Positions 8,957 to 18,578 of a stretch of 64,000 bases of DNA are shown piece by piece. The position numbers and the translations under genes were made by a program. Every line of letters starts with the position of its first letter. The stretch's first letter is position 1. The notes beneath the pieces are model-generated. The model was given only the letters and a program-made list of their open reading frames with translations, made no database searches and was not told the DNA's origin. Source of the stretch: Marinovum algicola (GTDB lineage Bacteria > Pseudomonadota > Alphaproteobacteria > Rhodobacterales > Rhodobacteraceae); NCBI RefSeq assembly GCF_900109145.1, contig NZ_FNYY01000006.1, positions 175,794 to 239,793 on the forward strand, in the 5' to 3' direction.

Positions 8957-9693
8957 CAACGCTGCTCGAAATGTCAGGGGTCTCGGTCAGCTTCGACGGC
9001 TTCAAGGCGATCAACAACCTGAGCTTCCAGATCGGCGAGCCGGAGCTGCGCGCCATCATCGGACCCAACGGCGCCGGCAAGACCACCTTCATGGACATCA
9101 TCACCGGCAAGACCCGGCCGGACGAGGGCCGCGTGCTCTTCGGCGAAAAGTCCGTCTCGCTTCTGAAGATGAGCGAAAGCCAGATCGCCCGCGCCGGCGT
9201 CGGCCGCAAGTTCCAGAAACCCACGGTGTTTGAGGCCCAGACCGTGCGCGAGAACCTCGCCATGGCGCTGGCCAACAAGCGTGGCCCCTTCGACGTGCTG
9301 TTCTATCGCAAATCGAAACGCGGCGCCGAACGGATCGAGGAGATCGCCGAGCTGATCGGGCTGACCGAAGAACTTACCCGGCTCTCCGGCGAACTCAGCC
9401 ACGGCCAGAAGCAATGGCTCGAGATCGGCATGCTGCTGGCGCAGGATCCGCGCCTGCTTCTGGTGGATGAACCGGCGGCAGGGATGACCCCGGCGGAACG
9501 CGAAAAGACCACGACGATGCTGGTCGAGGCAGCCCGGAAACACGCGGTGGTGGTGGTCGAGCACGACATGGAATTTGTCCGCCGCCTGAACTGCAAGGTT
9601 ACGGTGCTGAACGAAGGCTCGGTGCTGGCCGAAGGCTCGCTCGACCACGTGACCAACAACAAGGAGGTCATCGATGTCTATCTCGGACGGTAA
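8953..9693 (+). CDS. urtD: Urea ABC transporter ATP-binding protein UrtD
   Basis: LivG-type ATPase of the urea importer, 246 residues. The Walker A motif GPNGAGKT, a signature motif in degenerate form (LSHGQKQWLEIG) and Walker B LLLVDEPAAGM are in the usual order. The H-loop is VVEHDMEFV. The signature LSHGQ rather than LSGGQ is normal for UrtD and branched-chain amino acid LivG proteins. The ATG is set by the 4-base overlap with urtC; an upstream extension in this frame is out-of-frame shadow of urtC. Confidence 0.96.
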   Translation: MTTLLEMSGVSVSFDGFKAINNLSFQIGEPELRAIIGPNGAGKTTFMDIITGKTRPDEGRVLFGEKSVSLLKMSESQIARAGVGRKFQKPTVFEAQTVRENLAMALANKRGPFDVLFYRKSKRGAERIEEIAELIGLTEELTRLSGELSHGQKQWLEIGMLLAQDPRLLLVDEPAAGMTPAEREKTTTMLVEAARKHAVVVVEHDMEFVRRLNCKVTVLNEGSVLAEGSLDHVTNNKEVIDVYLGR

Positions 9694-10393
9694 GCCGATG
9701 CTGGAAACCCGCGACCTGACGCTGAAATACGGCCACAGCCAGATCCTGCACGGCATCTCGATGCAGGCGCGGGCCGGCGAGGTGACCTGTGTCATGGGCA
9801 CCAATGGCGTCGGCAAGACAAGCCTGCTCAAGGCGATCTCCGGCAGCCATCCCCGCGCCGGCGGCGATCTGTCGATCGACGGCGAGGTGATCCCGCCGGC
9901 GCCGGCGCATGTGTTGGCGCAGAAAGGCGTGGGATATGTGCCGCAGGGTCGCGACATCTTTCCGCTGATGACGGTGATGGAGAACCTCGAAACCGGGTAT
10001 GCCTGTCTGCCGCGCGCGGAGCATTTTGTGCCCGACGAGATCTTCGAGCTGTTCCCGGTGCTCAAGCAGATGCGCGCCCGCCGGGGCGGCGATCTCTCGG
10101 GGGGTCAGCAGCAGCAGCTGGCGATTGCCCGCGCGCTGATCGCCAAGCCCAAGCTGCTCTTGCTCGACGAACCGACCGAGGGCATCCAGCCCAACATCAT
10201 CCAGCAGATCGGCGAGGTGATCAAATACCTGCGCGGCAAGGGCGAGATGGCGATCGTGCTGGTCGAGCAGTTCTTTGACTTCGCCTATGGTCTCGGCGAT
10301 CATTTCGTGGTGCTGAAACGCGGCGAGGTGGTGCTCGAGCGGGACCGCGCCAGCGCCGAACGCGATGTGCTGCTGGAGCATGTCTCGGTCTGA
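9674..10393 (+). CDS. urtE: Urea ABC transporter ATP-binding protein UrtE
   Basis: LivF-type ATPase, 239 residues, which forms a heterodimer with UrtD. It shows Walker A GTNGVGKT, the Q-loop region GYVPQGRDIFPLMTVMENL, signature LSGGQQQQLAIARAL and Walker B LLLDEPTEGIQP; the last is a hallmark of UrtE. The gene overlaps the end of urtD by 20 bases and ends the operon. A 5-residue N-terminal extension (MSISDGKP) precedes the first conserved strand MLETRDLTLKYG, so a start at the internal Met is a minor alternative. Confidence 0.96.
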   Translation: MSISDGKPMLETRDLTLKYGHSQILHGISMQARAGEVTCVMGTNGVGKTSLLKAISGSHPRAGGDLSIDGEVIPPAPAHVLAQKGVGYVPQGRDIFPLMTVMENLETGYACLPRAEHFVPDEIFELFPVLKQMRARRGGDLSGGQQQQLAIARALIAKPKLLLLDEPTEGIQPNIIQQIGEVIKYLRGKGEMAIVLVEQFFDFAYGLGDHFVVLKRGEVVLERDRASAERDVLLEHVSV

Positions 10394-10480
10394 GCCGGCC
10401 CGCGCAATCGTGAGACAGCCTGTCAAATTCTCGCCATAACATTCACAAGAATGGTGGGACGGGATTCGGAGGTATGTTTC

Positions 10481-13408
10481 ATGTTGAGAACGGTCTGGAT
10501 GGCCCTGTGTCTGGGGCTCGGATTTGCCGGCGCGGCCCCAGCGCAGGAGGAGCGCTCGGTCAGGGCCTATGTCTGGGGCAATTCGCTGATCAATCATCCC
10601 ACCGCATCGGAGGGCACCGCGGTGCCCTGGTGGCTGGCGCGGATGGCCGGGGCAGCGGGGCGCGAGCTGGCGCTCAGCGGGCAATATGCCTTTGGCGGGC
10701 AATTCCCCGACAAGCTGCCGCCGCTGCCGGAATGGGGGTTTCCGGGAGTCACGCCCAGCTATGAGCCCGGCCGCGCATTTGGCGATGCGCGGATTGATAC
10801 CCTGTTGATAAATCCCGAGAACTTTATCCAGTACAAGGGCCCGTCAGAGCCGTATGACGGCGATCACAGCGACGGCCGCAGCCCGGTCAGCGGCACTGTG
10901 GCGCTTGCCGCCTGGGTGGTCGATCAGGGGTTGTCGCCGACGGTCTTTCTTTATGAAGGATGGGCCGAGATGGAGCGTTTCCCGCCCACCCGGCGCGCCT
11001 ATCGCCGCTATCAGGCCTTTACCACCGGCGATTACCACGACTGGTATCTCGATTATCACGCCGCCGTGGCCGCGGCACTGCCCGCGCTCGATGTGCGGCT
11101 GATCCCGGTCGGGCCGATCCTGACCGGTCTCTTGACCGAGGGCCCGTTGCAGGAGCTGCGCCCGACCGATCTCTATACTGACAACGCCCCGCATGGCACG
11201 CCGGCAACCTATCTGATCGCCGCCATGATCACCTATGCCGCGCTCTACAACGCGCCGCCGCCGGTCCTCGAGCTGCCCGAGGACGTGCATCCGGTGCTGG
11301 CAGAGAGCTATGGCGCCGCGGCGGATTACATCTGGCAGGAAATGCAGGGATTTGCCGCGCCGCGCCGGGCCGCTGCCCTCGATGCCCCGCCGCAGGACGT
11401 GCCGGCCACGGCGCAAGTGGCGCCGCAGCCGCAGTTCGCCCCGGCCTCGACCGGTGTCGGACTGGCCAACCCGTCGATGGCCGTGGGGCTGAACGGCATT
11501 GCCGACTGGTCCACACAACAGCCCTTCATCGACGTGATGAAGACCGCGCGGCACTGGGTCGGGCATCTGCCGGGGCAATGGGGCGGTGTCTCGGCCGAGG
11601 ATATGGCGGCGCAGGGGGCGTTGGATGCGCATGGCTGGCTGACCCGGATGCCGGCGGGTGTCGACCGGGTCGAGGCCTTTCTGCTGACCGATATGCCGCC
11701 CGAGGCGGTCTCGCTGAAAGGCCGCTACCGGGTGACATGGGAGGGCAGCGGCGAAGTCACCGTCGTCGGGCGCGCCCGGGTGCAGCAGAAGGAGGCGCGC
11801 GCGCTCTGGTTTCTTTATGAACCGGGGGAGGGGACGGTTGCGGTCCAGATCAGATCGACCGATCCGAACGGCACCGGCGATTACATCCGCAACATCCGCG
11901 TGATCCGCGAGGCGCATCTGCCGCTGGATGAGGCCGGGGTGGTGTTCAACCCGGATTTCATCGACCGCATCAAGGATCTCCGCGCCCTGCGCTTCATGGA
12001 CTGGATGTTCACCAACGGCTCGCCCAAGGTGGCCTGGCAGGACCGTGCGCGGATTGGCGATTATTCCTATTTCCATCGCGGCGTGCCGGTCGAACATCTG
12101 GTGGCGCTGGCCAATCTGGTGGGCGCCGATCCGTGGTTCACCATGCCGCATATGGCCGATGACGGCTATCTCCGGGCCTATGCCACGGCGGTGCGCAGCG
12201 GGCTCGATCCACGGCTCAAGGCCCATGTCGAATATTCCAACGAGCTCTGGAACCGGTTCTTTCCCCAGGCGGCCTGGGCCGACGAACAGGCCCGCGCCCG
12301 CTGGGGCGAGGCGGCCGGCGACGATGGCTGGATGCAGTTTGCCGGGATGCGGGCGGCGCAGGTGGCGGATATCTGGACCGGGGTTTTCGGCGCCGAAGCT
12401 GCCGCGCGGCTGGTCAACGTGATCGGGGTGCACATCGGCTGGCCGGGGCTCGAGGTGCCGCAGCTTGCCGCGCCGCTCTGGCAGGCGGAGGGCAATGCCG
12501 CCCCGGCCGGGCGGTTTCAGGCCTATGCGGTCTCGGGCTATTTCGGCCATATGATCGGCAGCGAGGAGGAGGGCCACGAGATCAGGGCGCTGCTCGACGA
12601 TGCCGCGGCGCGGGCGCGCGCGGCGGGCGAGGCCGAAGGGCTGCGCCGGGTTGCCCTGCGCGAATATGCGCGGGCGCGGCAGTTCGAGGGCACCATTGCG
12701 CCGGTGATCGACCGGCTGCGCGCCGGATCGCTGAAAGAGCTGACCGAGGAGCTCTGGCCCTATCACGCCCGGGTCGCGGCAGAACAGGACATGCGGCTGG
12801 TGATGTACGAGGGCGGCACCCATATCCTCGGTCACGGCCCCTGGCAGGAGGATGAGACCCTGACCGCCTATTTCCACCGGCTCAACTATTCGCCCGAGAT
12901 GGGTGCGCTCTATGCCGATCTGCTCGTCGCCTGGCGCGATGTCGGCGGCACGCTGTTCAATGCCTTTGTCGATATCGGCAAGCCGTCGAAATTCGGCAGC
13001 TGGGGCAACCTGCGCCACCTCGACGACAGCACCCCGCGCTGGGATGCGCTGATGGCCTTCAACCAGACCGCCCCCGGCTGGTGGGAACAACGCGCGCCGG
13101 GCACCTTCTTGCAGGGCGTGACGCGGCGGGGCACCGAGGCGGCCGACCGGCTGGAGGGCACCAGCGAAGAGGATGTGCTGATCGGGCGGGCCGGGGATGA
13201 CGTGCTGGTAAGCGCCGGGCGGGGCGATTTCCTGCATGGCGGGCCCGGGCGCGACGTGGCCGAGCTGCCGGGGGCCTATGGCAGCTATGGTTTCGACCGT
13301 CAGGGGCCGCTCCTGCGGGCTTGGCATAGCGAGGGTGTGGTTCACCTGCGCGATATCGAGGTGCTGCGCTTCGAGGATGTGGAGGTGGCGACCGACCTGT
13401 TGCAATAG
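10481..13408 (+). CDS. Exported multidomain protein: SGNH-like, glycosidase-like and RTX-like parts
   Basis: A 975-residue protein with no symbol I recognise. The ATG at 10481 follows GGAGG by 8 bases and opens a Sec-like signal (MLRTVWMALCLGLGFAGAAPAQ). Residues about 30-275 start VWGNSLINHP and resemble an SGNH/alkaline-phosphatase-like fold. Residues about 325-870 look like a clan GH-A-type barrel. SNELWN (Glu588) and MYEGGTH (Glu777) have the look of an acid/base and a nucleophile. The C-terminal 90 residues include DVLIGRAGDDVLVS and LHGGPGRD, degenerate RTX calcium-binding nonapeptides. Having both an N-terminal signal and RTX repeats is unusual. Probable role: carbohydrate degradation or binding outside the cell; this is inferred, not shown. 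It stands alone, convergent with uxaC. Confidence 0.7.
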   Translation: MLRTVWMALCLGLGFAGAAPAQEERSVRAYVWGNSLINHPTASEGTAVPWWLARMAGAAGRELALSGQYAFGGQFPDKLPPLPEWGFPGVTPSYEPGRAFGDARIDTLLINPENFIQYKGPSEPYDGDHSDGRSPVSGTVALAAWVVDQGLSPTVFLYEGWAEMERFPPTRRAYRRYQAFTTGDYHDWYLDYHAAVAAALPALDVRLIPVGPILTGLLTEGPLQELRPTDLYTDNAPHGTPATYLIAAMITYAALYNAPPPVLELPEDVHPVLAESYGAAADYIWQEMQGFAAPRRAAALDAPPQDVPATAQVAPQPQFAPASTGVGLANPSMAVGLNGIADWSTQQPFIDVMKTARHWVGHLPGQWGGVSAEDMAAQGALDAHGWLTRMPAGVDRVEAFLLTDMPPEAVSLKGRYRVTWEGSGEVTVVGRARVQQKEARALWFLYEPGEGTVAVQIRSTDPNGTGDYIRNIRVIREAHLPLDEAGVVFNPDFIDRIKDLRALRFMDWMFTNGSPKVAWQDRARIGDYSYFHRGVPVEHLVALANLVGADPWFTMPHMADDGYLRAYATAVRSGLDPRLKAHVEYSNELWNRFFPQAAWADEQARARWGEAAGDDGWMQFAGMRAAQVADIWTGVFGAEAAARLVNVIGVHIGWPGLEVPQLAAPLWQAEGNAAPAGRFQAYAVSGYFGHMIGSEEEGHEIRALLDDAAARARAAGEAEGLRRVALREYARARQFEGTIAPVIDRLRAGSLKELTEELWPYHARVAAEQDMRLVMYEGGTHILGHGPWQEDETLTAYFHRLNYSPEMGALYADLLVAWRDVGGTLFNAFVDIGKPSKFGSWGNLRHLDDSTPRWDALMAFNQTAPGWWEQRAPGTFLQGVTRRGTEAADRLEGTSEEDVLIGRAGDDVLVSAGRGDFLHGGPGRDVAELPGAYGSYGFDRQGPLLRAWHSEGVVHLRDIEVLRFEDVEVATDLLQ

Positions 13409-13426
13409 GCCGCCACCCGCAGTCTT

Positions 13427-14818
13427 CTAGAGAAACCAGTCGCGGGCGTTGCGATAGCAGACATCGCGCACCAATTCGTCCATCGCGTCCTGATCATCGG
13501 GCACATGGCCCTCGACCTGCCAGCGGCCGACGATGCGGCAGAACAGCCGGCGGAAATATTCGTGACGCGGGAAGGACAGGAACGAGCGGCTGTCGGTCAG
13601 CATCCCGAGGAAGGTCGAAATCAGCCCCATCTGCGCCAGGGTGCGCATCTGGTCCTCCATGCCATCGAGCTGGTCGTTGAACCACCAGGCGGTGCCGGCC
13701 TGGATCTTGCCGGGGATCGAACCGTCCTGGAAGTTGCCGGCAGTGGTGACAATGGCGGCATTGCGGGTGGTGTCGAGCCCGTAGAGCACGGAGCGCGGCA
13801 GCGTGCCGTCGCGGTCGAGCCGGTCGAGCAGGGTGTTGAGCGGCTCGGCCAGGCTGATGTCGCGCGGGCTGTCGGCGCCGACGTCGGGGCCAAGGCTCTC
13901 GCGCAGACGGGTGCGGTTGGAGCGTAGGGCGTTGACATGCAGCTGCATCACCAGATCGCGCTTGGCATAGGCCCGGCCCAGCGCCACCAGCAGCGCCGCC
14001 CGCCAGGCGGCGGCATCCTCACCCGAGACCGCGCGCCCGGTGCGCCCGGCATCCAGCGCCGCGTCAAGCACCGCCGCCGGCACCTCCGGCCCGGCGTCGA
14101 GCCGGTCGATGCCGTGGTCGGCGGCGCGGCAGCCATGCGCCACGAAATGATCGAGTCGTTTTTCCAGCGCGCCGATCAGGTCGTCGAAGCTGGCAATCGG
14201 GTGGGTCAGCTCTTCCAGCCGCGCGATCCAGGCGGCAAAGCCCGGCGCGTCGATCTTCATCGCAGGATCGGGGCGGAAGGTCGGCACCACGCGCCAGGGC
14301 GCGTCCTTGAGCGCGGCGTGATGTTCGAGACTGTCGAGCGGATCGTCGGTGGTGCCCACCAGTTCGACCTTCATCTGGCTGAGCAGCCCCTGCGCGCCGT
14401 AGCCCGGCTCTGCCAGCCGCTCCTTGGCGGCGTCCCAGATCCGGTCGGCCGTCTCGGTGCTCAGCACGGTGCCGTCGAGCCCGAAGTAGCGCCAGAGCTC
14501 GAGATGCGACCAATGGTGCACCGGGTTGGCGACCAGCTTGGGCATGACGCGGGCGAAGGCATTGAACTTGTCGCGGGGGTCGGCGTCGCCGGTGATCAGC
14601 CGTTCCTCGACCCCGGCCCAGCGCATCAGCCGCCATTTGTAGTGATCATGGCCAAGCCAGAGCGTGCCAAGCTCGTCCCAGCGCTGGTCCTTGGCGATCT
14701 CGGCCGGGGGCAGGTGGTTGTGGTAGTCGATGATCGGCAGGTCGCGGGCCACCTCGTGGAACAGGTGCCGCGCCTCGGCGGTGTCGAGCAGGAAATCGTC
14801 GTTCAGGAAACGGGTCAC
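13427..14818 (-). CDS. uxaC: Glucuronate isomerase UxaC
   Basis: Converts D-glucuronate to D-fructuronate (and D-galacturonate to D-tagaturonate), the first cytoplasmic step of hexuronate breakdown. The 463-residue length is normal. Family features include MTRFLNDDFLL at the N-terminus, DYHNHLPPAEIA with the metal-binding HNH (about residues 32-34), LWLGHDHYKWR, HWSHLELWRYFG, the segment ending GTTDDP, and LHVNALRSNRTR. The C-terminal region LSFPRHEYFRRLFCRIVG and the ending CYRNARDWF are typical. It is the last gene of the leftward run dctQ-dctM-GH31-uxuB-uxaC and overlaps uxuB by 4 bases. Confidence 0.96.
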   Translation of the reverse strand: MTRFLNDDFLLDTAEARHLFHEVARDLPIIDYHNHLPPAEIAKDQRWDELGTLWLGHDHYKWRLMRWAGVEERLITGDADPRDKFNAFARVMPKLVANPVHHWSHLELWRYFGLDGTVLSTETADRIWDAAKERLAEPGYGAQGLLSQMKVELVGTTDDPLDSLEHHAALKDAPWRVVPTFRPDPAMKIDAPGFAAWIARLEELTHPIASFDDLIGALEKRLDHFVAHGCRAADHGIDRLDAGPEVPAAVLDAALDAGRTGRAVSGEDAAAWRAALLVALGRAYAKRDLVMQLHVNALRSNRTRLRESLGPDVGADSPRDISLAEPLNTLLDRLDRDGTLPRSVLYGLDTTRNAAIVTTAGNFQDGSIPGKIQAGTAWWFNDQLDGMEDQMRTLAQMGLISTFLGMLTDSRSFLSFPRHEYFRRLFCRIVGRWQVEGHVPDDQDAMDELVRDVCYRNARDWFL

Positions 14819-16218
14819 AGGGCCTCCTTCAGGGCGCCGATGATGCCCTGGCTGGTGATGGCGTCAAACGCAGTTTGCACGGCGGGGGTCAATGTTTCCG
14901 ACAGGTCGGTCGGCCCATCGAGGCCGAGCACGTCAGCGACCGGATCGGCGCCGGCAGCAGCGGCGCGCAGGGCGTCCTGGCGCGGGTCGGCCACCGGGGG
15001 CAGATCGCGCAGCGCGGCGATCCAGCTGGCGATCGCCAGCGCGGTGAGCGGCCAGGGCCGCCCGGCGGCGGCGTTCCGGCTGGCCGGTGCGAACAGCCGC
15101 TGCGGCATCTTCTGGCTGGTGTCCTGGGCGATCTGGTCGAGCCGGTGGCGCAGCCGCGTGTTGGCGAACCGCGCGATCAGCGCCTCGGCATAGCCGGGCA
15201 GATCGACGCCCTCGGGCATGTCGAGCGTCGCGGCCTGTTCGTCGAGCATCAGTTTCAGCGCCGCCTGTCGCAGCACCGCGTCGCCGGTGGCCTCTGCCAC
15301 GGTCTCATGGCCCGCCAGCCGCCCGGCGTGGGCGAGGAAACTATGCGCGCCATTCAGCATGCGCAGCTTCATTTCCTCGTAGGGCGTGACATCCTCCACC
15401 AGCTCGGCCCCGCCTTCGGCAAAGGGCGGGCGGGCGCCGGCGAAATGATCCTCGAGCACCCATTGCAGGAACGGCTCGGTGACGATGCCGTTGGCGTCCT
15501 CGCCGCCCGCCGCCTGTTCGATCAGCGCCCGACCCGCGTCATCCAGCGCCGGGGTGATGCGGTCGACCATGGAGTTCGGGAAGGCGGCATTGGCCTCGAT
15601 CCAGCCGGGCAGTTCGGCGTCGATCTCTGCGGCGTAGTCCAGCACCACCTGGCGCAGGATATCGCCATTGCCCGGCATGTTGTCGCAAGAGACCAGGGTG
15701 ATTGGCCCAGCGCCGCCGGTGCGGCGGCGACGCAGCCCCTCGGCCAGGTCACCGATGGCGGTGCTGGGTGCGCTGTCCCCGGAAAGGTCGGCCTTGATGT
15801 CGTCGCGGCTGGTGTCCAGCCGGCCGCCGGCCTGGCAATAGCCCTTTTCGGTCACCGTCAGCAGCACCACCTCGAGCCCGCCCGAGGCGATCAGATCGAG
15901 AAGCGCCTCCGGCCCGTCGCGGCGCGGATGCAGGCTGGCGATCACGCAGCCGATCCTGCGCACCCGGGCGCTTTCGCCATCGGCGGCGGCGACATGATAG
16001 CGGCCCTCGGCCCGGTCCAGCGCCGAGAGCGCCTCGGCCCCCGAATGCAGCCGCGCGGCCACCACGCCCCAATCGCCGCCCGTGGCGTCGAGCCCCCGGT
16101 CGAGCACCCACATCGGATGCGCCCGGCCAAAGGCGCCGAAGCCGAGATGCAGGATGCGCGGTTTCAGCGCCGCGCGGTCATAAGCGGGCGCCTCGTGGGT
16201 GATCTCCAGATCGGTCAT
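14815..16218 (-). CDS. uxuB: Fructuronate reductase / mannitol dehydrogenase family protein
   Basis: NAD-dependent polyol/uronate dehydrogenase of the long-chain mannitol dehydrogenase family, 467 residues. With uxaC and uxuA alongside, the expected reaction is D-fructuronate to D-mannonate. The Rossmann segment ILHLGFGAFGRAHPMWVLD lies at about residues 22-40, VLLTVTEKGYC at about 115-125, and SCDNMPGNGDILR at about 172-184. The catalytic-lysine segment is EEMKLRMLNGAHS (about 283-295). Tagaturonate or mannitol as substrate is the main alternative, and context favours fructuronate. It overlaps both neighbours by 4 bases, so the operon is translationally coupled. Confidence 0.9.
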   Translation of the reverse strand: MTDLEITHEAPAYDRAALKPRILHLGFGAFGRAHPMWVLDRGLDATGGDWGVVAARLHSGAEALSALDRAEGRYHVAAADGESARVRRIGCVIASLHPRRDGPEALLDLIASGGLEVVLLTVTEKGYCQAGGRLDTSRDDIKADLSGDSAPSTAIGDLAEGLRRRRTGGAGPITLVSCDNMPGNGDILRQVVLDYAAEIDAELPGWIEANAAFPNSMVDRITPALDDAGRALIEQAAGGEDANGIVTEPFLQWVLEDHFAGARPPFAEGGAELVEDVTPYEEMKLRMLNGAHSFLAHAGRLAGHETVAEATGDAVLRQAALKLMLDEQAATLDMPEGVDLPGYAEALIARFANTRLRHRLDQIAQDTSQKMPQRLFAPASRNAAAGRPWPLTALAIASWIAALRDLPPVADPRQDALRAAAAGADPVADVLGLDGPTDLSETLTPAVQTAFDAITSQGIIGALKEAL

Positions 16219-18578
16219 AGCTCTACCTCGTCATGCGATGCGATGTCCCGGCCCCCGGCACGCAAGCCACGGGTTTCGCCGGCGGGCAGGATCACCCGCG
16301 CGCTCGGCAGGATCGGCGCGGCGCTGCCCGCCTGCTGCCAGTCGAGCGTGACATGACTGTCGGTGCTCGCAAGGGTGAATCTCAGCAGGCTGTGTTCGGG
16401 GGCTTCGCTGATGCCATCGTCCTCGTAAAACAGCGATACCTCGCTGGCCTCGCCCGGGGTGGGGAACAGCAGCAGGTCGCGCGCCTGATCGGCGGAGGGA
16501 TCGGCGCGCATCGCGCCCGCAGAGACCGGCAACACCGCACCGGCGCGGACAAACAGCGGCATGCTGCCCAGGTCGACCGGCAGCTCGAGCCGGGAGCCGG
16601 GGGCGTGATAGGCGCCGCTGTGGAAATCCCACCAGCCGGTGGCGTTCCGGGGGAGCTGCACCACCCGCGTCTCGGCGCCCGCGTCCATCACATTGGCGAC
16701 CAGCAGATCGCGGCCGAGCATGAATTCGTCACGCTCCTGCCAGCAGGCCGGATCTTCCGGGAAATCGAGGAACAGCGGCCGCAGCATCGGTTCGTCGGCG
16801 TCCGCCGCCTGCCACAGGCAGGTGTAGAGATAGGGCAGCAGCCGGTAGCGCAGCGCCAGGGCCGCCCGAATCTGCGGCAGCACCTCGGGGTACATCCAGG
16901 GCTCGTTGACGGTGCCGTCGTCGTTCCAGGAATGGATGGTGAAGCGCGGATGGAAGATGCCGTTCTGCACCCAGCGGACAAAGAGTTCGGGTCCGGGCTT
17001 GGGGCCGGAAAAGCCGCCGACGTCATGGCCGATGTTGTAGAACCCCGAGAGGCTCATCCCGAGACCGGTGCGGGTATTGAAACGGATGGTCTTCCAGTCG
17101 GTGCGATTGTCGCCCGACCAGGTCTGGGCATGGCGTTGGAGCCCCGGCGCGCCGGAGCGCGAGATCAGGTAGGGCCGCTTGCCCGGCGCATGTCTGCGCT
17201 GCGCCTCTTCCGAGGCGCGGCTCATCAGGATCGGCATCAGCGGCCGGATCAGCCCGACATCGACCGGATCGCCAAAGCCGGCGCAGCGGGCGTGGTGATC
17301 CCAGATCTCGTATTCGTTGTTGTCGTTCCAGGTCGAGCCGATGCCATGATCGAGCAGTTGCGTCGTCACGCCCTCCTGCCACCACGCCACCGCATCCGGG
17401 TTGGTGAAATCGAGGTGCGCGCCTTCGTCGTCCCAGAAGATCGAGCGTTCGGGTTTGTCGTGGTCCTCGCTGTCGCGGATGAAGAGCCCGGCCCCGGCCA
17501 CCTCGTCATAACGCGGGTGGTCCTGCAACAGGCAGGGCTTGATATTGGCGATCAGGTGTACACCGGCCTCGGCAAAGCGCGTGGTCATGCCGGCGATGTC
17601 GGGCACCTTGTCATGATTCCAGTTGAAGACATAGCGTTTCGGGCCAATCGAGGTGTAGCCCGAGGACATCTGGAAGCTGTCGCAGGGAATGTCGTGCTCG
17701 GCAATATGGGCGAGAAAACCCTCGAGCTGCGCCTGCGCGTCGGGCGCGTCGGTATAGCTCATGGTCGAGCCGGAATAGCCCAGCGTCCAGCGCGGTGGAA
17801 AGGCGGTGCCGCCGGTCAGCCGGGTCTGGCCCTTGACCAGATCGAGCAGTTGCGGCGCCCAGCGGACATAGTAATCGAGATCGCCATCCTCGGCCCGGTA
17901 GGCGCGATACGGCAGGTGGTAATTGTCGAGCTCGTTGCCGATGTCGAACCAGCAGGAGGCCAGGTTGTCGTAAAAGATCGACCAGGCCCCGGCGCGCTCG
18001 GTCTGGGTCAGCGTAAAGGGCACATGCTTGTAGAGCGGATCGGTCTTTTCGGCGTCATAGCCCATGGCATCGAGATTGCGCATCTCGAAACGGCGGCCGC
18101 TGCGTTCCAGATCGCCGGTCTTTTCGCCAAGGCCATAAACCCGGTCCTCGGGATAGCGCCGCAGGAAATGTTCGTGCCGGTGATCGCGGGTGTCGAGTAG
18201 GGTGCCGCCGGTGGGGCGTTCCTCGACAAAGGGCACCCATTCACCGTCGATCCGTGCCGCCCAGGCCAGGTGCAGCGGCTGCGAGACCGTGAGGCGCAGC
18301 ACATCGGTCTCGATCACCAGCGTCTCGCCGTCGGTGATCTTTGCCGCGGGGCAGGCAAAACCCGTGAGCTCGTCGCGGCTGCGCCCCTGCCAGGGCATCT
18401 CGCCCCCCGGCGCGACGCACCAGGTCCGGTCGAGCCGCCAGGTGCCGTCCTTCTTCAGCGACACCCGGATCAGGTCATGCTCCAGCACCCGGATCGACAG
18501 CAGGTGCCGGCCCTCGACCAAAAGATCGGCCCCGGCGGCGTGGCGGGTGTGAAGGGTCCAGTCGCGAAGCGTTTTCAT
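16215..18578 (-). CDS. Glycoside hydrolase family 31 enzyme
   Basis: Retaining alpha-glycosidase, 787 residues, no signal peptide, so cytoplasmic. GH31 landmarks are VYGLGEKTG (about 145-153), PPRWTLGYSGS (about 242-252), the nucleophile Asp419 in STWNDNNE, and the acid/base Asp490 in WSGDNRTDW, followed by MSLSGFYNIGHDVGGF. The C-terminal beta domains end in residues of the type LLLFPTPGE. Family members include alpha-glucosidases and alpha-xylosidases, and the substrate cannot be read from sequence. Placement between a TRAP permease gene and uronate enzymes suggests it trims an alpha-linked sugar from an imported uronic-acid oligosaccharide. It overlaps both neighbours by 4 bases. Confidence 0.9.
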   Translation of the reverse strand: MKTLRDWTLHTRHAAGADLLVEGRHLLSIRVLEHDLIRVSLKKDGTWRLDRTWCVAPGGEMPWQGRSRDELTGFACPAAKITDGETLVIETDVLRLTVSQPLHLAWAARIDGEWVPFVEERPTGGTLLDTRDHRHEHFLRRYPEDRVYGLGEKTGDLERSGRRFEMRNLDAMGYDAEKTDPLYKHVPFTLTQTERAGAWSIFYDNLASCWFDIGNELDNYHLPYRAYRAEDGDLDYYVRWAPQLLDLVKGQTRLTGGTAFPPRWTLGYSGSTMSYTDAPDAQAQLEGFLAHIAEHDIPCDSFQMSSGYTSIGPKRYVFNWNHDKVPDIAGMTTRFAEAGVHLIANIKPCLLQDHPRYDEVAGAGLFIRDSEDHDKPERSIFWDDEGAHLDFTNPDAVAWWQEGVTTQLLDHGIGSTWNDNNEYEIWDHHARCAGFGDPVDVGLIRPLMPILMSRASEEAQRRHAPGKRPYLISRSGAPGLQRHAQTWSGDNRTDWKTIRFNTRTGLGMSLSGFYNIGHDVGGFSGPKPGPELFVRWVQNGIFHPRFTIHSWNDDGTVNEPWMYPEVLPQIRAALALRYRLLPYLYTCLWQAADADEPMLRPLFLDFPEDPACWQERDEFMLGRDLLVANVMDAGAETRVVQLPRNATGWWDFHSGAYHAPGSRLELPVDLGSMPLFVRAGAVLPVSAGAMRADPSADQARDLLLFPTPGEASEVSLFYEDDGISEAPEHSLLRFTLASTDSHVTLDWQQAGSAAPILPSARVILPAGETRGLRAGGRDIASHDEVEL

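Noticed and set aside
10844..13405. Leftward open frame of 853 codons opposite the exported glycosidase-like gene
   Set aside because: High-GC antisense shadow with Arg/His/Pro-rich composition; the forward frame has a signal peptide, a ribosome site and domain motifs.
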